From Plumapathes pennacea (Eukaryota; Cnidaria; Anthozoa; Antipatharia; Myriopathidae), in the NCBI GenBank assembly GCA_964036295.1, contig OZ038465.1, forward strand, positions 17,940,167 through 18,004,166: 64,000 bases of DNA, read 5' to 3'. This document shows, one piece after another, positions 1 to 10,931 of the stretch. How positions within the stretch are numbered: the first letter of the stretch is position 1; each line of letters starts with the position of its first letter. A model generated the notes under the pieces. It did no database searches and had not been told where the DNA came from. It saw only the letters and a program-made list of their open reading frames with translations. The position numbers were made by a program, and so were the translations under genes.

Positions 1-2588
1 TGCATTTATCATTCAGGTTTTGTCGGTAAAAGTAAAGTGTTCATAATAGTTATTTTTGGCCCGACTAAGCTCTTAGGAGTATTAAGTATTTCGGCCGAAA
101 TGCTCATCATTGCAAGAGTACATTTAATATCACTTCTTTTCGCAAGTCAGCCGAAAATATACGTAGAATGCGCACAGGGAAAAGTGAGAATTTTAAGAAT
201 AATTTAAAGAGTGTAAAGAGGCAGGGCTCGAAACTCAGAGTTGTAATGTTCAACCAAACCTTATCCTTTTCTTTTTTTATTTTCTTACTTTCAAGTTCAT
301 ATGAATAGTGAAGTGCACAATCGAATGTTTTAATACAACTGTTAAATAATCACACTGAGGTCCAGCAATAATTACTTTTTACTCAGAAACCAATACATGG
401 GGTAACAAAAGCAGCATGAGTGCAAGATGAAATATCGATGTCGCGTGTAACTTGACCTAATACTCTATTTCTGTAAAAGTTTTAAAACAAACTCAACACA
501 TAACCAATATTTCTCTAAGGTTAGAGGTAATTTAGCTTGGGAACACATCTTTTTGATGCATAATTAATTAGGCTAGTCGAGCCCCACTGACTTCTATTCA
601 TTATGGGACGTGCAAACTGACTTCTGTTCATTATGGGACCTGCATTTATCATTCAGGTTTTGTCGGTAAAAGTAAAGTGTTCATAATAGTTATTTTTGGC
701 CCGACTAAGCTCTTAGGAGTATTAAGTATTTCGGCCGAAATGCTCATCATTGCAAGAGTACATTTAATATCACTTCTTTTCGCAAGTCAGCCGAAAATAT
801 ACGTAAAATGCGCACAGGGAAAAGTGAGAATTTTAAGAATAAATTAAAGAGTGTAAAGAGGCAGGGCTCGAAACTCAGAGTTGTAATGTTCAACCAAACC
901 TTATCCTTTTCTTTTTTTATTTTCTTACTTTCAAGTTCATATGAATAGTGAAGCGCACAATCGAATGTTTTAATACAACTGTTAAATAATCACACTGAGG
1001 TCCAGCAATCATTACTTTTTACTCAGAAACCAATACATGGGGTAACAAAAGCAGCATGAGCGCAAGATGAAATATCGATGTCGCGTGTAACTTGACCTAA
1101 TACACTCTATTTCTGTAAAAGTTTTAAAACAAACTCAACATATAACCAATATTTCTCTAAGGTTAGAGGTAATTTAGCTTGGGAACACATCTTTTTGATG
1201 CATAATTAATTAGGCTAGTCGAGCCCCACTGACTTCTATTCATTATGGGACGTGCAAACTGACTTCTGTTCATTATGGGACCTGCATTTATCATTCAGGT
1301 TTTGTCGGTAAAAGTAATGTGTTCATAATAGTTATTTTTGGCCCGACTAAGCTCTTAGGAGTATTAAGTATTTCGGCCGAAATGCTCATCATTGCAAGAG
1401 TACATTTAATATCACTTCTTTTCGCAAGTCAGCCGAAAATATACGTAAAATGCGCACAGGGAAAAGTGAGAATTTTAAGAATAAATTAAAGAGTGTAAAG
1501 AGGCAGGGCTCGAAACTCAGAGTTGTAATGTTCAACCAAACCTTATCCTTTTCTTTTTTTATTTTCTTACTTTCAAGTTCATATGAATAGTGAAGCGCAC
1601 AATCGAATGTTTTAATACAACTGTTAAATAATCACACTGAGGTCCAGCAGTCATTACTTTTTACTCAGAAACCAATACATGGGGTAACAAAGGCAGCATG
1701 AGTGCAAGATGAAATATCAATGTCACGTGTAACTTGACCTAATACTCTATTTCTGTAAAAGTTCTAAAACAAACTCAACATATAACCAATATTTCTCTAA
1801 GGTTAGAGGTAATTTAGCTTGGGAACACATCTTTTTGACGCATAATTAATTAGGCTAGTTGAGCCCCACTGACTTCTATTCATTATGGGACGTGCAAACT
1901 GACTTCTGTTCATTATGGGACCTGCATTTATCATTCAGGTTTTGTTGGCAAAAGTAAAGTGTTCATAATAGTTATTTTTGGCCCGACTAAGCTCTTAGAA
2001 GTATTAAGTATTTCGGCCGAAATGCTCATCATTGCAAGAGTACATATAATATCACTTCTTTTCGCAAGTCAGCCGAAAATATACGTAAAATGCGCACAGG
2101 GAAAAGTGAGAATTTTAAGAATAAATTAAAGAGTGTAAAGAGGCAGGGCTCGAAACTCAGCATTGTAATATTCAACCAAACCTTATTCTTTTCTGTTTTT
2201 TTTTTCTTACTTTCAAGTTTACATGGAAAGTGAAGCAGAAGATCGAATGTCTTAATACAACTGTTGAATAATCACAATGAGGTCTAGTAATAGCTAGCAA
2301 TTGCTTTTTTTGACGCATAATTAATTAGGCTAGTCGAGCCCTACTGACTTCTATTCATTATGGGACGTGCAAACTGACTTCTGTTCATTATGGGACCTGC
2401 ATTTATCATTCAGGTTTTGTCGGTAAAAGTAAAGTGTTCATAATAGTTATTTTTGGCCCGACTAAGCTCTTAGGAGTATTAAGCATTTTGGCCGAAATGC
2501 TCATTATTGCAATAGTACATTTAATATCACTTCTTTTCGCATGTCAACCAAAAATATACGTAGAATGCGCACAGGGAAAAGTGAGAAT
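1..2588. repeat. Satellite-like tandem array, unit about 640 bp
   Basis: Units begin at 1, 641, 1283, 1923 and 2398, so the periods are 640, 642, 640 and a shortened 475. Copies 1-4 differ by scattered substitutions and small indels. Copy 4 has an internal deletion of about 165 bp, and copy 5 breaks off near 2588 where a MITE-bearing sequence starts. Each unit ends with a doubled motif of about 27 bp (CTTCTATTCATTATGGGACG followed by a near copy). No conserved open frame runs through the units; a short open frame in the last copy is not conserved in the others. The array runs off the left edge, so its true length is unknown. Confidence 0.93.
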
Positions 2589-2622
2589 AATGCCAATACA
2601 TAGGGTAGCAAAGGCGGATCAA

Positions 2623-3115
2623 CAATCTCGGACAAAATGTGTTGACACATGCTTTAAATGTCGTACTTTTGTCAAAATTACCATGCTGTGAGTCATTTTT
2701 TTATTATTATTTAAACATATTTGGGCGTTTACCCCAAGAACTCATGGCTCATCGAGGGGGCTTGCGTATACATAAATTTTACGGTTTTACAGTCAAATAT
2801 TAACAGATAAGAATAAAGTATAAAGAACCACAAATACACATATGCACACACAACACACACGAGGATCATAAACGGATATAAAGTTAGAAGAAAAAGAGGA
2901 GAAAGAGGAAAAAGAAAAAAGACCGCTGGCACTCCAAAAGGATGTCGACCAGTCTCATTGATTATTCACAAAACGCATGGATTGTTTTATATACCATTGG
3001 CTTGAATTTGGAAGAGTTCCGGTAGGACTTTGACCGAAAATCGTTGCTAAATAATTAATTTATCAACATTGAATGGGGGGAGGGGAGAATGTGTCAACAC
3101 TTTTGTCCAAGATTG
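2623..3115. mobile_element. MITE with terminal inverted repeats (CAATCTTGGACAAAAG type)
   Basis: The left end (CAATCTCGGACAAAATGTG) and the right end, ending at 3115, are inverted repeats of about 28 bp. There is no transposase frame inside. The inner right end carries a G-rich motif and an ATTGAATGG-type motif that also occur, more diverged, in the element at 8092-8346, so the two look like related non-autonomous families. No clean TA duplication is visible at this copy. Confidence 0.6.
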
Positions 3116-3592
3116 TCCGAATACAAATTAGCAAGAAAGTAACTTCTGTCATAACTAAGAGTCGTGAAAAGCCTTCTCTTTTGTTAAATGCAAGGGTTGA
3201 ATGCAGTTCTAAAGGCTAGGTTGTAGCGGTGGTCTATTTTGGGATGCCAGAGGCAGAAAAGTAAGATTTATTTATAGGCCGGAGCCAGTAGTTCATTCAG
3301 TTATATCGGATTTTGATACTCAGAAAGCGACAACTGCCAAAAAGTTCATGAAGATGGTTATGTGAGTACACACGTTTCAAATTAAGAAATAAGGGCACCT
3401 TCTGTGAAAGTACAACATTAAATTGGTGCCGTTCCGTGCCCTGGAAAGCAACCTAATTGTATTTCGAGAACCGCGTCCTACGCAGGAGATATACGAAAGG
3501 TTGACAATAGTGACTCCGAAATCCTAAATAATTAATTTATCAACATTGAATGGGGGGAGGGGAGAATGTGTCAACACTTTTGTCCAAGATTG
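3047..3592 (+). repeat. 69-bp direct duplication of a MITE 3' end
   Basis: Positions 3047-3115 and 3524-3592 are the same 69 bp, starting CTAAATAATTAATTTATC and ending CCAAGATTG. The second copy is therefore a solo 3' end of the 2623-3115 MITE. It sits directly before the next transposon, whose TA target duplication is at 3597-3598. The 400 bp between the copies have no recognisable feature. Confidence 0.8.
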
Positions 3593-3598
3593 AAGGTA

Positions 3599-4257
3599 GG
3601 TTAACGCACCCAGCTTCTTCTATACTTGTTCAAGTTCAGAAAACGTACCGATTGGTTTTCTAGTTCAGAGAATGCACCGGTGTTTGTTCCAAACTTGAAA
3701 TTGGTTGGGACAAGCACCGGTGTTGCATGTCAATTAGATATAACGAACACCGCCTATCAAGTTTATAACAATGCCTAACAAGTACACCGATCAAGTACGA
3801 TTTATATTATGGCTCCAGTGCTTTTCAACTTTAACTTATATAACGCGGCACACTTTCTACAAAATATGTCGCGTATTAATACTATATAAAATACTACATT
3901 AAAAAAAAACAACCAATAAATACAAATATGGAATTGCGCTTCTTTTGAACTTGATCGGTGATTGTTGTGAATCTGAACGGTGTTCTAACTAAACTTGTTT
4001 AAACTAAAGTTATTCGGTGCTTTGATTGAATTTGATCGGCACTTGTTCTGAACCTACTAACGGTGTTGATTATGAACTTGAACGGTGCGGAAAGTGTACC
4101 TGACAGCTAACGTTACAAGTACAGGAACAAAAGCGGCTTGTTTACTGTACTTGAAAGCAGACGGTGCTTTTTCTGAACCTGTTCGGTGTGTTTTCTGAAT
4201 CTGTTCGGTGCGTTTTCTGGACCTGAACAAGTACAGAAGAAGCTGGGTCCGTTAACC
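3599..4257. mobile_element. Non-autonomous DNA transposon with about 47-bp inverted ends and TA target duplication
   Basis: The left end (GGTTAACGCACCCAGCTTCT) and the right end are inverted repeats of about 47 bp with a few mismatches. TA flanks both sides (3597-3598 and 4258-4259), as in Tc1/mariner-type insertions. There is no open frame of transposase size. The interior carries many iterated short motifs of the form GAAC-x5-CGGTG on both strands, described in the findings. Confidence 0.85.
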
Positions 4258-4520
4258 TATACCATGATCCGCAAAAGCATTTCTAACTAACAGTGGTATT
4301 TGATCATATTCAAGATTGGTTGATCGGATATGGCACCTAAATTGCTTTCGTCCTGTACGTGTCTATGTCGGAAATCTGGAATAGGTTCATTTGAAGTGCA
4401 GTGCAGTGCATGTGTTTTCCAGCCCAATCTTGGCAGCTACCTTTGGGCCTGTTTTCATCCTGAACTTTGCGTCACTCTCGCGCTAGGGTCAACATTCCGC
4501 TTTCTGTTTACATGTCAAAG

Positions 4521-4954
4521 GCTTTTGTCTCGTACCGTTTGGCTCTATTGTTTAAAGCCATAGGCGGCTTTTGTCTCGTACCGTTTGGCTCCATTGTTTA
4601 AAGCCATAGGCGGGTTTTGTCTCGTACCGTTTGGCTCCATTGTTTAAAGCCATAGGCGGCTTTTGTCTCGTACCGTTTGGCTCCATTGTTTAAAGCCATA
4701 GGCGGCTTTTGTCTCGTACCCTTTGGCTCCATTGTTTAAAGCCATAGGCAGCTTTTGTCTCGTACCGTTTGGCTCCTTTGTTTAAAGCCATAGGCGGCTT
4801 TTGTCTCGTACCGTTTGGCTCTATTGTTTAAAGCCATAGGCGGCTTTTGTCTCGTACCGTTTAGCTCTATTGTTTAAAGCCATAGGCGGCTTTTGTCTCG
4901 TACCGTTTGGCTCCATTGTTTAAAGCCATAGGCAGCTTTTGTCTCGTACCGTTT
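4521..4954. repeat. 46-bp tandem array, about 9.4 copies
   Basis: The unit begins CTTTTGTCTCGTACCGTTTG and recurs every 46 bp with only one to three substitutions per copy (for example CTCC/CTCT/CTCCTT in the middle). Because 46 is not a multiple of three, no frame is kept from copy to copy, which argues against a coding role. Confidence 0.93.
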
Positions 4955-6733
4955 TTCTCTTTTGTTTTACGCAGCATATTCTTTTGTTGCCGACCAAAGT
5001 AAATGCCAAAACACGCACGCATTACACGTTTTTGCTGATGAGGCTCCATTGTCTTTCAGGTTGTGCGCGTATTTGCATTTGATATTGGACCTTCCAGTTG
5101 GCTCGTTGAGAGTGATATTCCTTCTTGTTTGGACGTCTGCGAGCGATTTCTATCGTCCTTTACTCCTCTAAAGTGGTGTCTAATGCCGTACGAATCTCTG
5201 GCTTGGATGACTGAGTGGTAAATATCGCAAAGCCTCATTCTGCGCAAGAAACGTATGTCGTTCTTCAACGGAGAGTTTAGCACAAGACGAGTCACCTATG
5301 AAGGAATCGTTGCTCACCGCTCTTTGCAGAATGCCCTCTTGATGTTGAACCAGTTCAATGGAACCCGGATGCAATTATTGATGGCATATTGAAACTGCTA
5401 CGGACAATTTGCCGTCGAACAGCAGCAAATGTTCAACACAACATCAAGAGACTTTTGGATTTGATGGAAGTGTTAAAGACAGCAGTATGAAGTTATGAGA
5501 AAAGACGGGCAAGTTACATGGTCTTCATCACAAAAGGAGAATCGGGGAAACGCTTTGTTGCTCGTTCAAAGAGATATTGACTTGCGAGCGAACGCTCTCA
5601 ACACTTTGATACATTTGTTGTGAAGGCCGAAACGACACAGTTTTGAAGGATATTTTGCTTTTGAAGATTACAGAAGGTTCGTAGACTCTGCCGATTGTTG
5701 TATAAGTCGTTTGTCTAAGTTGTACAAGTCATTTGAACTCTTAAAACGTGATTTGAAGCCAGCAAGCGCCGAATCTGAGATATGTTGTAAGACTTGTACT
5801 TGAGATTTTTCATTTTTGGCTTGGCTTTTATTGCTGTAACTGCGCTGTAGCCAATAAATGATGTTCCTTTATACGTGCGTGCACTTGTTGAGTTGAGTTT
5901 GAACGTATTGAGCTAAGAATAAGTGTAGAAGTACGTGTATTTTGCGAGACTTGTACTATTATTTTTCGGGGACATGTCTTTGGTAAACAATAGGATGTCT
6001 ATGCTAATTTTATTCAGAATTATTAATGAAGCTCTGAGCCAATCAGAAGGCCGGAAATTAATTGGTTGCCATGGCAACGGGCTATTTTAGCTAAAAACGG
6101 GCCAAAATTCGTTAATGAGATGCTAATTAGGTAGCTAGCACTACTGCGCATGCGCAGTGTATATATTAATTAGTAGTCGCCATTTTGAATTTATTAATAG
6201 GCTGCATATTAATTAATTTATTATATGGATTCATTTTTTTTCTTATTGATGTTGTTCATTTGTATTGGAATCCTATGATTCCAGCTGTCCAAGTTCTGGA
6301 ACTTGGAGTTCCCCCTTTTGGTAAGTGTCCCACTGGTGCTTTAGCATCAGCGGTCCACCCCGCAAGGGTTTCCTTCCACGAGAGAGCTAACCAGTGGCCC
6401 CTTAGAAGCAATGGCAGGTTCCCCTCAAAAAAGTCCCCCTCCTCAGAAGTCCAACTAGCGCCGTAGCACTAGCGGTCCACCTCAAAGGGTTCCCTTTCTG
6501 AGAGTCCTGACCAGTACTCCATCCAGAGCAATGGCTGACTCCTCTAAAGCACCACAGCAAAGGATCTCTTCAGTGAAGTTTTCCCAGCTGAAAGTGCTCG
6601 AAAGGCAAATCTGGCACTAAAAGAAGTGCCGCCGATTTGAAGGCAAGTGTATACCAACTACACTAGCAAAGTCTGCCTTATTGGCAGCGCTCTCATTCCA
6701 CATGTGGGACACTTGATGACGTCATAAAAAGGG
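4955..6733. other. No recognisable gene
   Basis: Unique-looking sequence. Short open frames on both strands at 4960-5370 and 6185-6466 overlap each other and match no family I know. I see no splice-linked exon series, RNA gene or complete transposon. The palindromic CGCATGCGCAGT at about 6148 and a GCCATTTTGAAT motif at about 6180 look promoter-like, but no gene follows. Confidence 0.4.
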
Positions 6734-6863
6734 TAATGCGCATGCGTAAACTGGGAGAAAAAGGAAAAAGAAAGAGCCAGGATTCGAACCCCGAACCTCT
6801 GTCTTCGTTCCTGGCCGTCCTGCCGACTGCGCTGTTGCATCAGTTGAGAGTTAGCATGTTCAG
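6734..6863 (-). mobile_element. tRNA-derived SINE copy 1
   Basis: On the minus strand there is an A-box-like stretch (AGCGCAGTCGGCAGGACG, about 6815-6832) and a B box matching the consensus (GGTTCGAATCC, 6780-6790) at tRNA-like spacing, followed by a CT-rich tail. The sequence 5' of the A box does not pair with the 3' side as an acceptor stem, so this is not an intact tRNA gene. A second 130-bp copy lies at 7177-7306, nearly identical over its whole length. Confidence 0.72.
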
Positions 6864-6991
6864 ATTTGGCAAATGCTTTGAACCCTGGAGTGTGAACAGT
6901 AAGTTGGTTGTGATCGTCCAAGTGAATGAATACGTAGGTTTGCACCCGGACGATCACAACCAACCTATCGCTCAGATTTGTTGTATATAGA

Positions 6992-7390
6992 ACAAGATCT
7001 CACGGTTCTTTCCTAATAAAAGTTAGTTTTAAAAAAATGTATTACTTTTTCTGCGACCTCAGCCCTTTTAATTGTTGGAGTGCGACAATTTGAATTGACT
7101 TCATACGAGAGGAACGCAGCGCGACCGGGAGCGGGAGCGAACGCGTGAGCATGAGCGTGAGCGTGAACGGGAGCGGTAATGCGCATGCGTAAACTGGGAG
7201 AAAAAGGAAAAAGAAAGAGCCAGGATTCGAACCCCGAACCTCTGTCTTCGTTCCTGGGCGTCCTGCCGACTGCGCTGTTGCATCAGTTGAGAATTAGCAT
7301 GTTCAGGCAATTAAAAGAGCTGAGGTCGCAGAAAAAGTAATACATTTTTTTAAAACTAACTTTTATTAGGAAAGAACCGTGAGATCTTGT
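6992..7390. mobile_element. Foldback/MITE element with 83-bp inverted ends, carrying SINE copy 2
   Basis: Positions 6992-7074 and 7308-7390 are near-perfect inverted repeats (end motif ACAAGATCTCACGGTTCTTT). The 233-bp centre holds a GAGCG-rich stretch and the second tRNA-like SINE (7177-7306, B box at 7223-7233). The GAGCG-rich stretch recurs just outside the right end (7391-7440), so the insertion appears to have duplicated or split older repeat sequence. Confidence 0.8.
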
Positions 7391-8091
7391 AGCGTGAACG
7401 GGAGCGGGAGCATGAGCAAAAGCGCGGGGAGTGGGAGCGGGAACAGATTCAACCGAGAACGGGAGCCTTCATGGTGTTGTGAGCAAACCTACGTATTCAG
7501 TCACAAGTATATGAGTCTCAAGTGCTTTATTATTCCATTTTTCATGTTTTACACTGTTTAAAGATGACCAGTTCAGTTACGACCTATCTTTGTGAAACGT
7601 ACTTAAGCTAGGATAAGACCTTTAGACTTGTAGAGTAATAGTTTTCTGTTCTTACTCACGCTTGACCACAAACCAATAAAGACCACGGAGACATACTCTG
7701 GTTAATTGTGCCGTGGTAGGCCGTTACAGTTTATTGGTTGCTCTAGGTGTACAATATCGGAGAGTAGACTGATGCTTAATTTCAGAGTAAATGTGCCGTG
7801 GTAGGCCGAGCATGGTGTTCAAACAATCGTTCTTGTTACATGGTAACTGGTGTAGTCATTATTACTGACCTAGTGGAGAATTGAGCGCGTATCAGCAAGG
7901 ATACTCGGAGGCCAGAAAAAACCTAGCTAAAAAACCCATAAGGAAAAAAAATAAGCTCAGGAAATCTGGATAGGAACCAAGGCTCAAGACTCCGACTACG
8001 GAGGTCTAGTATTACATACGATGTATAATATGAAAATGTAGCTAGCAATGCAGACGCCAAATTGGCATAAGTACACTATATGAATTAACTA
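7391..8091. other. No recognisable gene
   Basis: AT-rich non-coding sequence. The motif GTGCCGTGGTAGGCCG occurs twice (about 7708 and 7793), a small imperfect duplication. I see no coding exons. Confidence 0.4.
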
Positions 8092-8346
8092 CAATCCTGG
8101 CCAAAAGTATGTGGGACACTCTGAAAAAATGCTATGTTTTCACCACCACTCCTTGTTGAACAACGAAAGCGGCTCCTGTTTGCGAAACTTAGTCCTCCCC
8201 CAACCCCCTCATACAATGTTGCTTAAAGGGAGTGCACTTTGAGCACATTCATTCAACATTGCAAGGGGGGAGGGGGGCGAGAAGAGGGAAAATGTCATAA
8301 TTTTTAGATAAAAGGCTAAGTGTCCCACGACTTTTGGCCAGGATTG
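8092..8346. mobile_element. 255-bp MITE with TA target duplication
   Basis: The ends CAATCCTGGCCAAAAGT and ACTTTTGGCCAGGATTG (shortened here) are inverted, and TA flanks both sides (8090-8091 and 8347-8348). There is no coding capacity. An internal G-rich tract (about 8266-8282) resembles the one in the 2623-3115 element. Confidence 0.85.
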
Positions 8347-8348
8347 TA

Positions 8349-9193
8349 GAAGTAAAACTTGACTTTCGTCCGAACGTGACTGTAACGACCGAGAACTGAC
8401 CGTATGCTGGAACACACAGACTATTTTATATATGTACTTAACGTGCATAAACACAGCACGCAAATAGCGCACATTCACAACATGCCGGAATGCGCAAATG
8501 GCATAACAGCTAATACATTAGCGCACAGAATCCAATTCTCTTCTAATGCAAGCAACCGAAGAGAATTATCAATTTCCTATCATTGATGTTGGCTATTACG
8601 GTCGCTGAGTTTGCAATTCCTCGTTTTACATTTACCCCTCACTCAATGCTGATCAACAATACGAGCAAAAATGTCAGATCTTAGCGGCGCTCTCTTCAAC
8701 TCCTATTAAACTTCTAAGTTCCTTACACGGCCTCCGTCCGCGCAAGTGATCTGGTTATGACACTTCTCGCTGGATCTGCAAAAATTAAAAACAGTATGGA
8801 ATAAGGCTTTAGTACGATGAAATTTCTTCGAGGATTTTCTAAGAGAAAAGAAAGCTCGTCAGAACATTGGTGTCTAATACTGTTAAATAGACCTGAAGGT
8901 GATAAGTCATCGAACATGCAAAATATGAGTTGCACAACTGCGCATGTACCAATAATGAAAATTGTCATCATTTAGCTTCCTAAAACACTTAACCATCAAA
9001 TCCAAAAGCCTGCAAAACAAATACTTGTTTGATTTGGAACTAAGGGTTCTTATTTGGCCGAATGTGAAAACAAACCAAGCAAAGAACCACGACAAAAAAG
9101 GGTGGCTCCCATAATCGTAACACATCCTGTTAACTGACCCATATATAGCTAGCGGGTCACATCAATACAATAAGCTGTACTGTCCTTGCACAC
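8349..9193. other. No recognisable gene
   Basis: Only short, overlapping open frames on both strands, without splice-linked partners or recognisable motifs. Confidence 0.35.
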
Positions 9194-9880
9194 CGTAATC
9201 ATCCTTAGCAGGCATAGGGGTAATTCACTCATGGCTTAGGGGCCGAATTATCTCTCCCTTATGAGAAGCCTGCAGGTTGGTGGACAGGGAACTGCCTTGT
9301 GGCGGATCCGCACAGTGATCGGAAAACAAAAGCCCAAAGGGTAAGAATTTTTTGTTTTTGAATTTTTTGTTATTTTGTTGTTGTTGTTGTTGATAAGCAC
9401 TGAATGAAGCATATCTGGAATGGAAAGAGTGCCTGAAACTCGTAATCATTCTCCAGCATCAGGGATAATTCACTTATGGCTTAGCGGCTGAATTATCTTT
9501 CCTTCTTTGGGCCTGAATGTACAGGGAACTGGCCTGTAGCGGATCCGCACAGCGAGCGGAAGACAAATAAAACATTTTTTGTCATTAGCTTCTTTTTTTT
9601 TTTTTTCTTTTTTTCTTTTGATAAGTACCGAATAAAGCATATCTGAAATGGAAAGAGTACCTGAAACTCGTAATCATCCTTCAGGCATCAGGGATAATTT
9701 ACTTATGGCTTAGGGGCCGCTTTCCTTCTTCGGGTTTTATGGAACTGGCTTGTGGCGGACCCACACAGCGATAGGAAACAACAATTGATTGACCGTCATT
9801 GATGTGTACGTTTGGTTTTCTTTATCAGAAGCAAAGACTGTAGGATTGAAACATATCTGAAATGTAAGTAGTACCCGCCG
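9194..9880. repeat. Diverged triplication, units of about 247, 228 and 212 bp
   Basis: Units begin with CGTAATCATCCTT-like sequence at 9194, 9441 and 9669. Shared landmarks are TTCACTTATGGCTTAG, GGCGGATCCGCACAG and AAGCATATCTGAAATGG. Each unit holds a poly-T or TTG microsatellite of different length in its middle. Divergence between units is higher than in the satellite at 1-2588. Confidence 0.85.
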
Positions 9881-10229
9881 ATGTTTGGGAATGAATAAGA
9901 AAAACGCGGGTTTTTGGGAGCTGGACTAGTAGTCATCTTGATATGAGCTTCAAGTACAAGTCCATCGAATTTCACAGTGTAATTACCTAATTTAAACGAT
10001 CGGGTTTTTTTCTTATCGCAATTTTGGTCCCGGCCCCAGAAAAATTAGTCCCACATTCTTTTTATAACAGTTAGTAGACCCCTACTAAATGTTCATACAG
10101 GTCTCCAAAAGTGTTGACCGACTGTTAAGACATCCGTAAGAAGACCTGTCTGCTTACGAGAGTGTCCGTCCAGAGAGTCTCGACTATAATCGCAACGGTT
10201 GCAAGGAAAGTGATCTCGCACGCACAATA

Positions 10230-10931
10230 CAGTAGAACCCCGGTAACTCGGGCTCGTGTAATTCGAATTCCCTCGCTAACTCGAACTACGTCCCATTTCC
10301 CTTGGATTAGACCCCACTTTTCAGTCATTTTTACTCGGTTAACTCAAACTCGGATAACTCGAATTCCCCACTAACTCAAACTAAATTTCGTTTCCCTTGA
10401 TCAAAATTTACCTGGATAACTCGAATTCTGGTTCTCGCTACTCACCACGGATGTCCATTGAAGTATCCCTTTAGCTCTTCTTGTCGTGTAATCAGATTTA
10501 TACACTAAAACACTACAGCAATTTGATTTTAATTAGTGCAACGAACAGATCGTGTATTTGACAGTCATTGCTGGATTTTATGAGTCATACCGGATGCGAT
10601 ACTCAGTTTGGGAAGCTTTGCCTTTATATATTGAAAGCTAGAAAAAATATGTATGAACCTTGACAATATAAGTGAACATAAATTGAGTGTAACTCTGTTA
10701 TATTCACAGTACTGTATTATCATAAGAATGCATAATCGTGTTACAGTTTCTGATGAGACAAGTTTAATTTGCACTGCACTATATACTGAAGTGCTGAAAA
10801 ATCAGTAATATCAATTATAAACATGGCAAATTGAATATTCAATCGACCCCGATAAATTTGAACCCCCACTAACTCGAACTGTTTTTTTTTTTTTGTTTCC
10901 CTTTGAAGTTCGAGTTACTGGGGTTCTACTG
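10230..10931. mobile_element. Pogo/Tigger-like MITE, 702 bp, TA target duplication
   Basis: Ends CAGTAGAACCCCGGTAACTC and its inverse are flanked by TA (10228-10229, 10932-10933). CAGTAGAACC-type termini are typical of pogo/Tigger elements. Near both ends, TAACTCGAA(C/T)T is repeated several times, a pattern of sub-terminal transposase-binding sites. There is no transposase frame. A smaller relative lies at 58860-59025. Confidence 0.88.

Noticed and set aside
6745-6860. tRNA gene (good B box)
   Set aside because: No acceptor-stem pairing, and the same 130 bp recurs nearby with a CT tail; a SINE explains it better.
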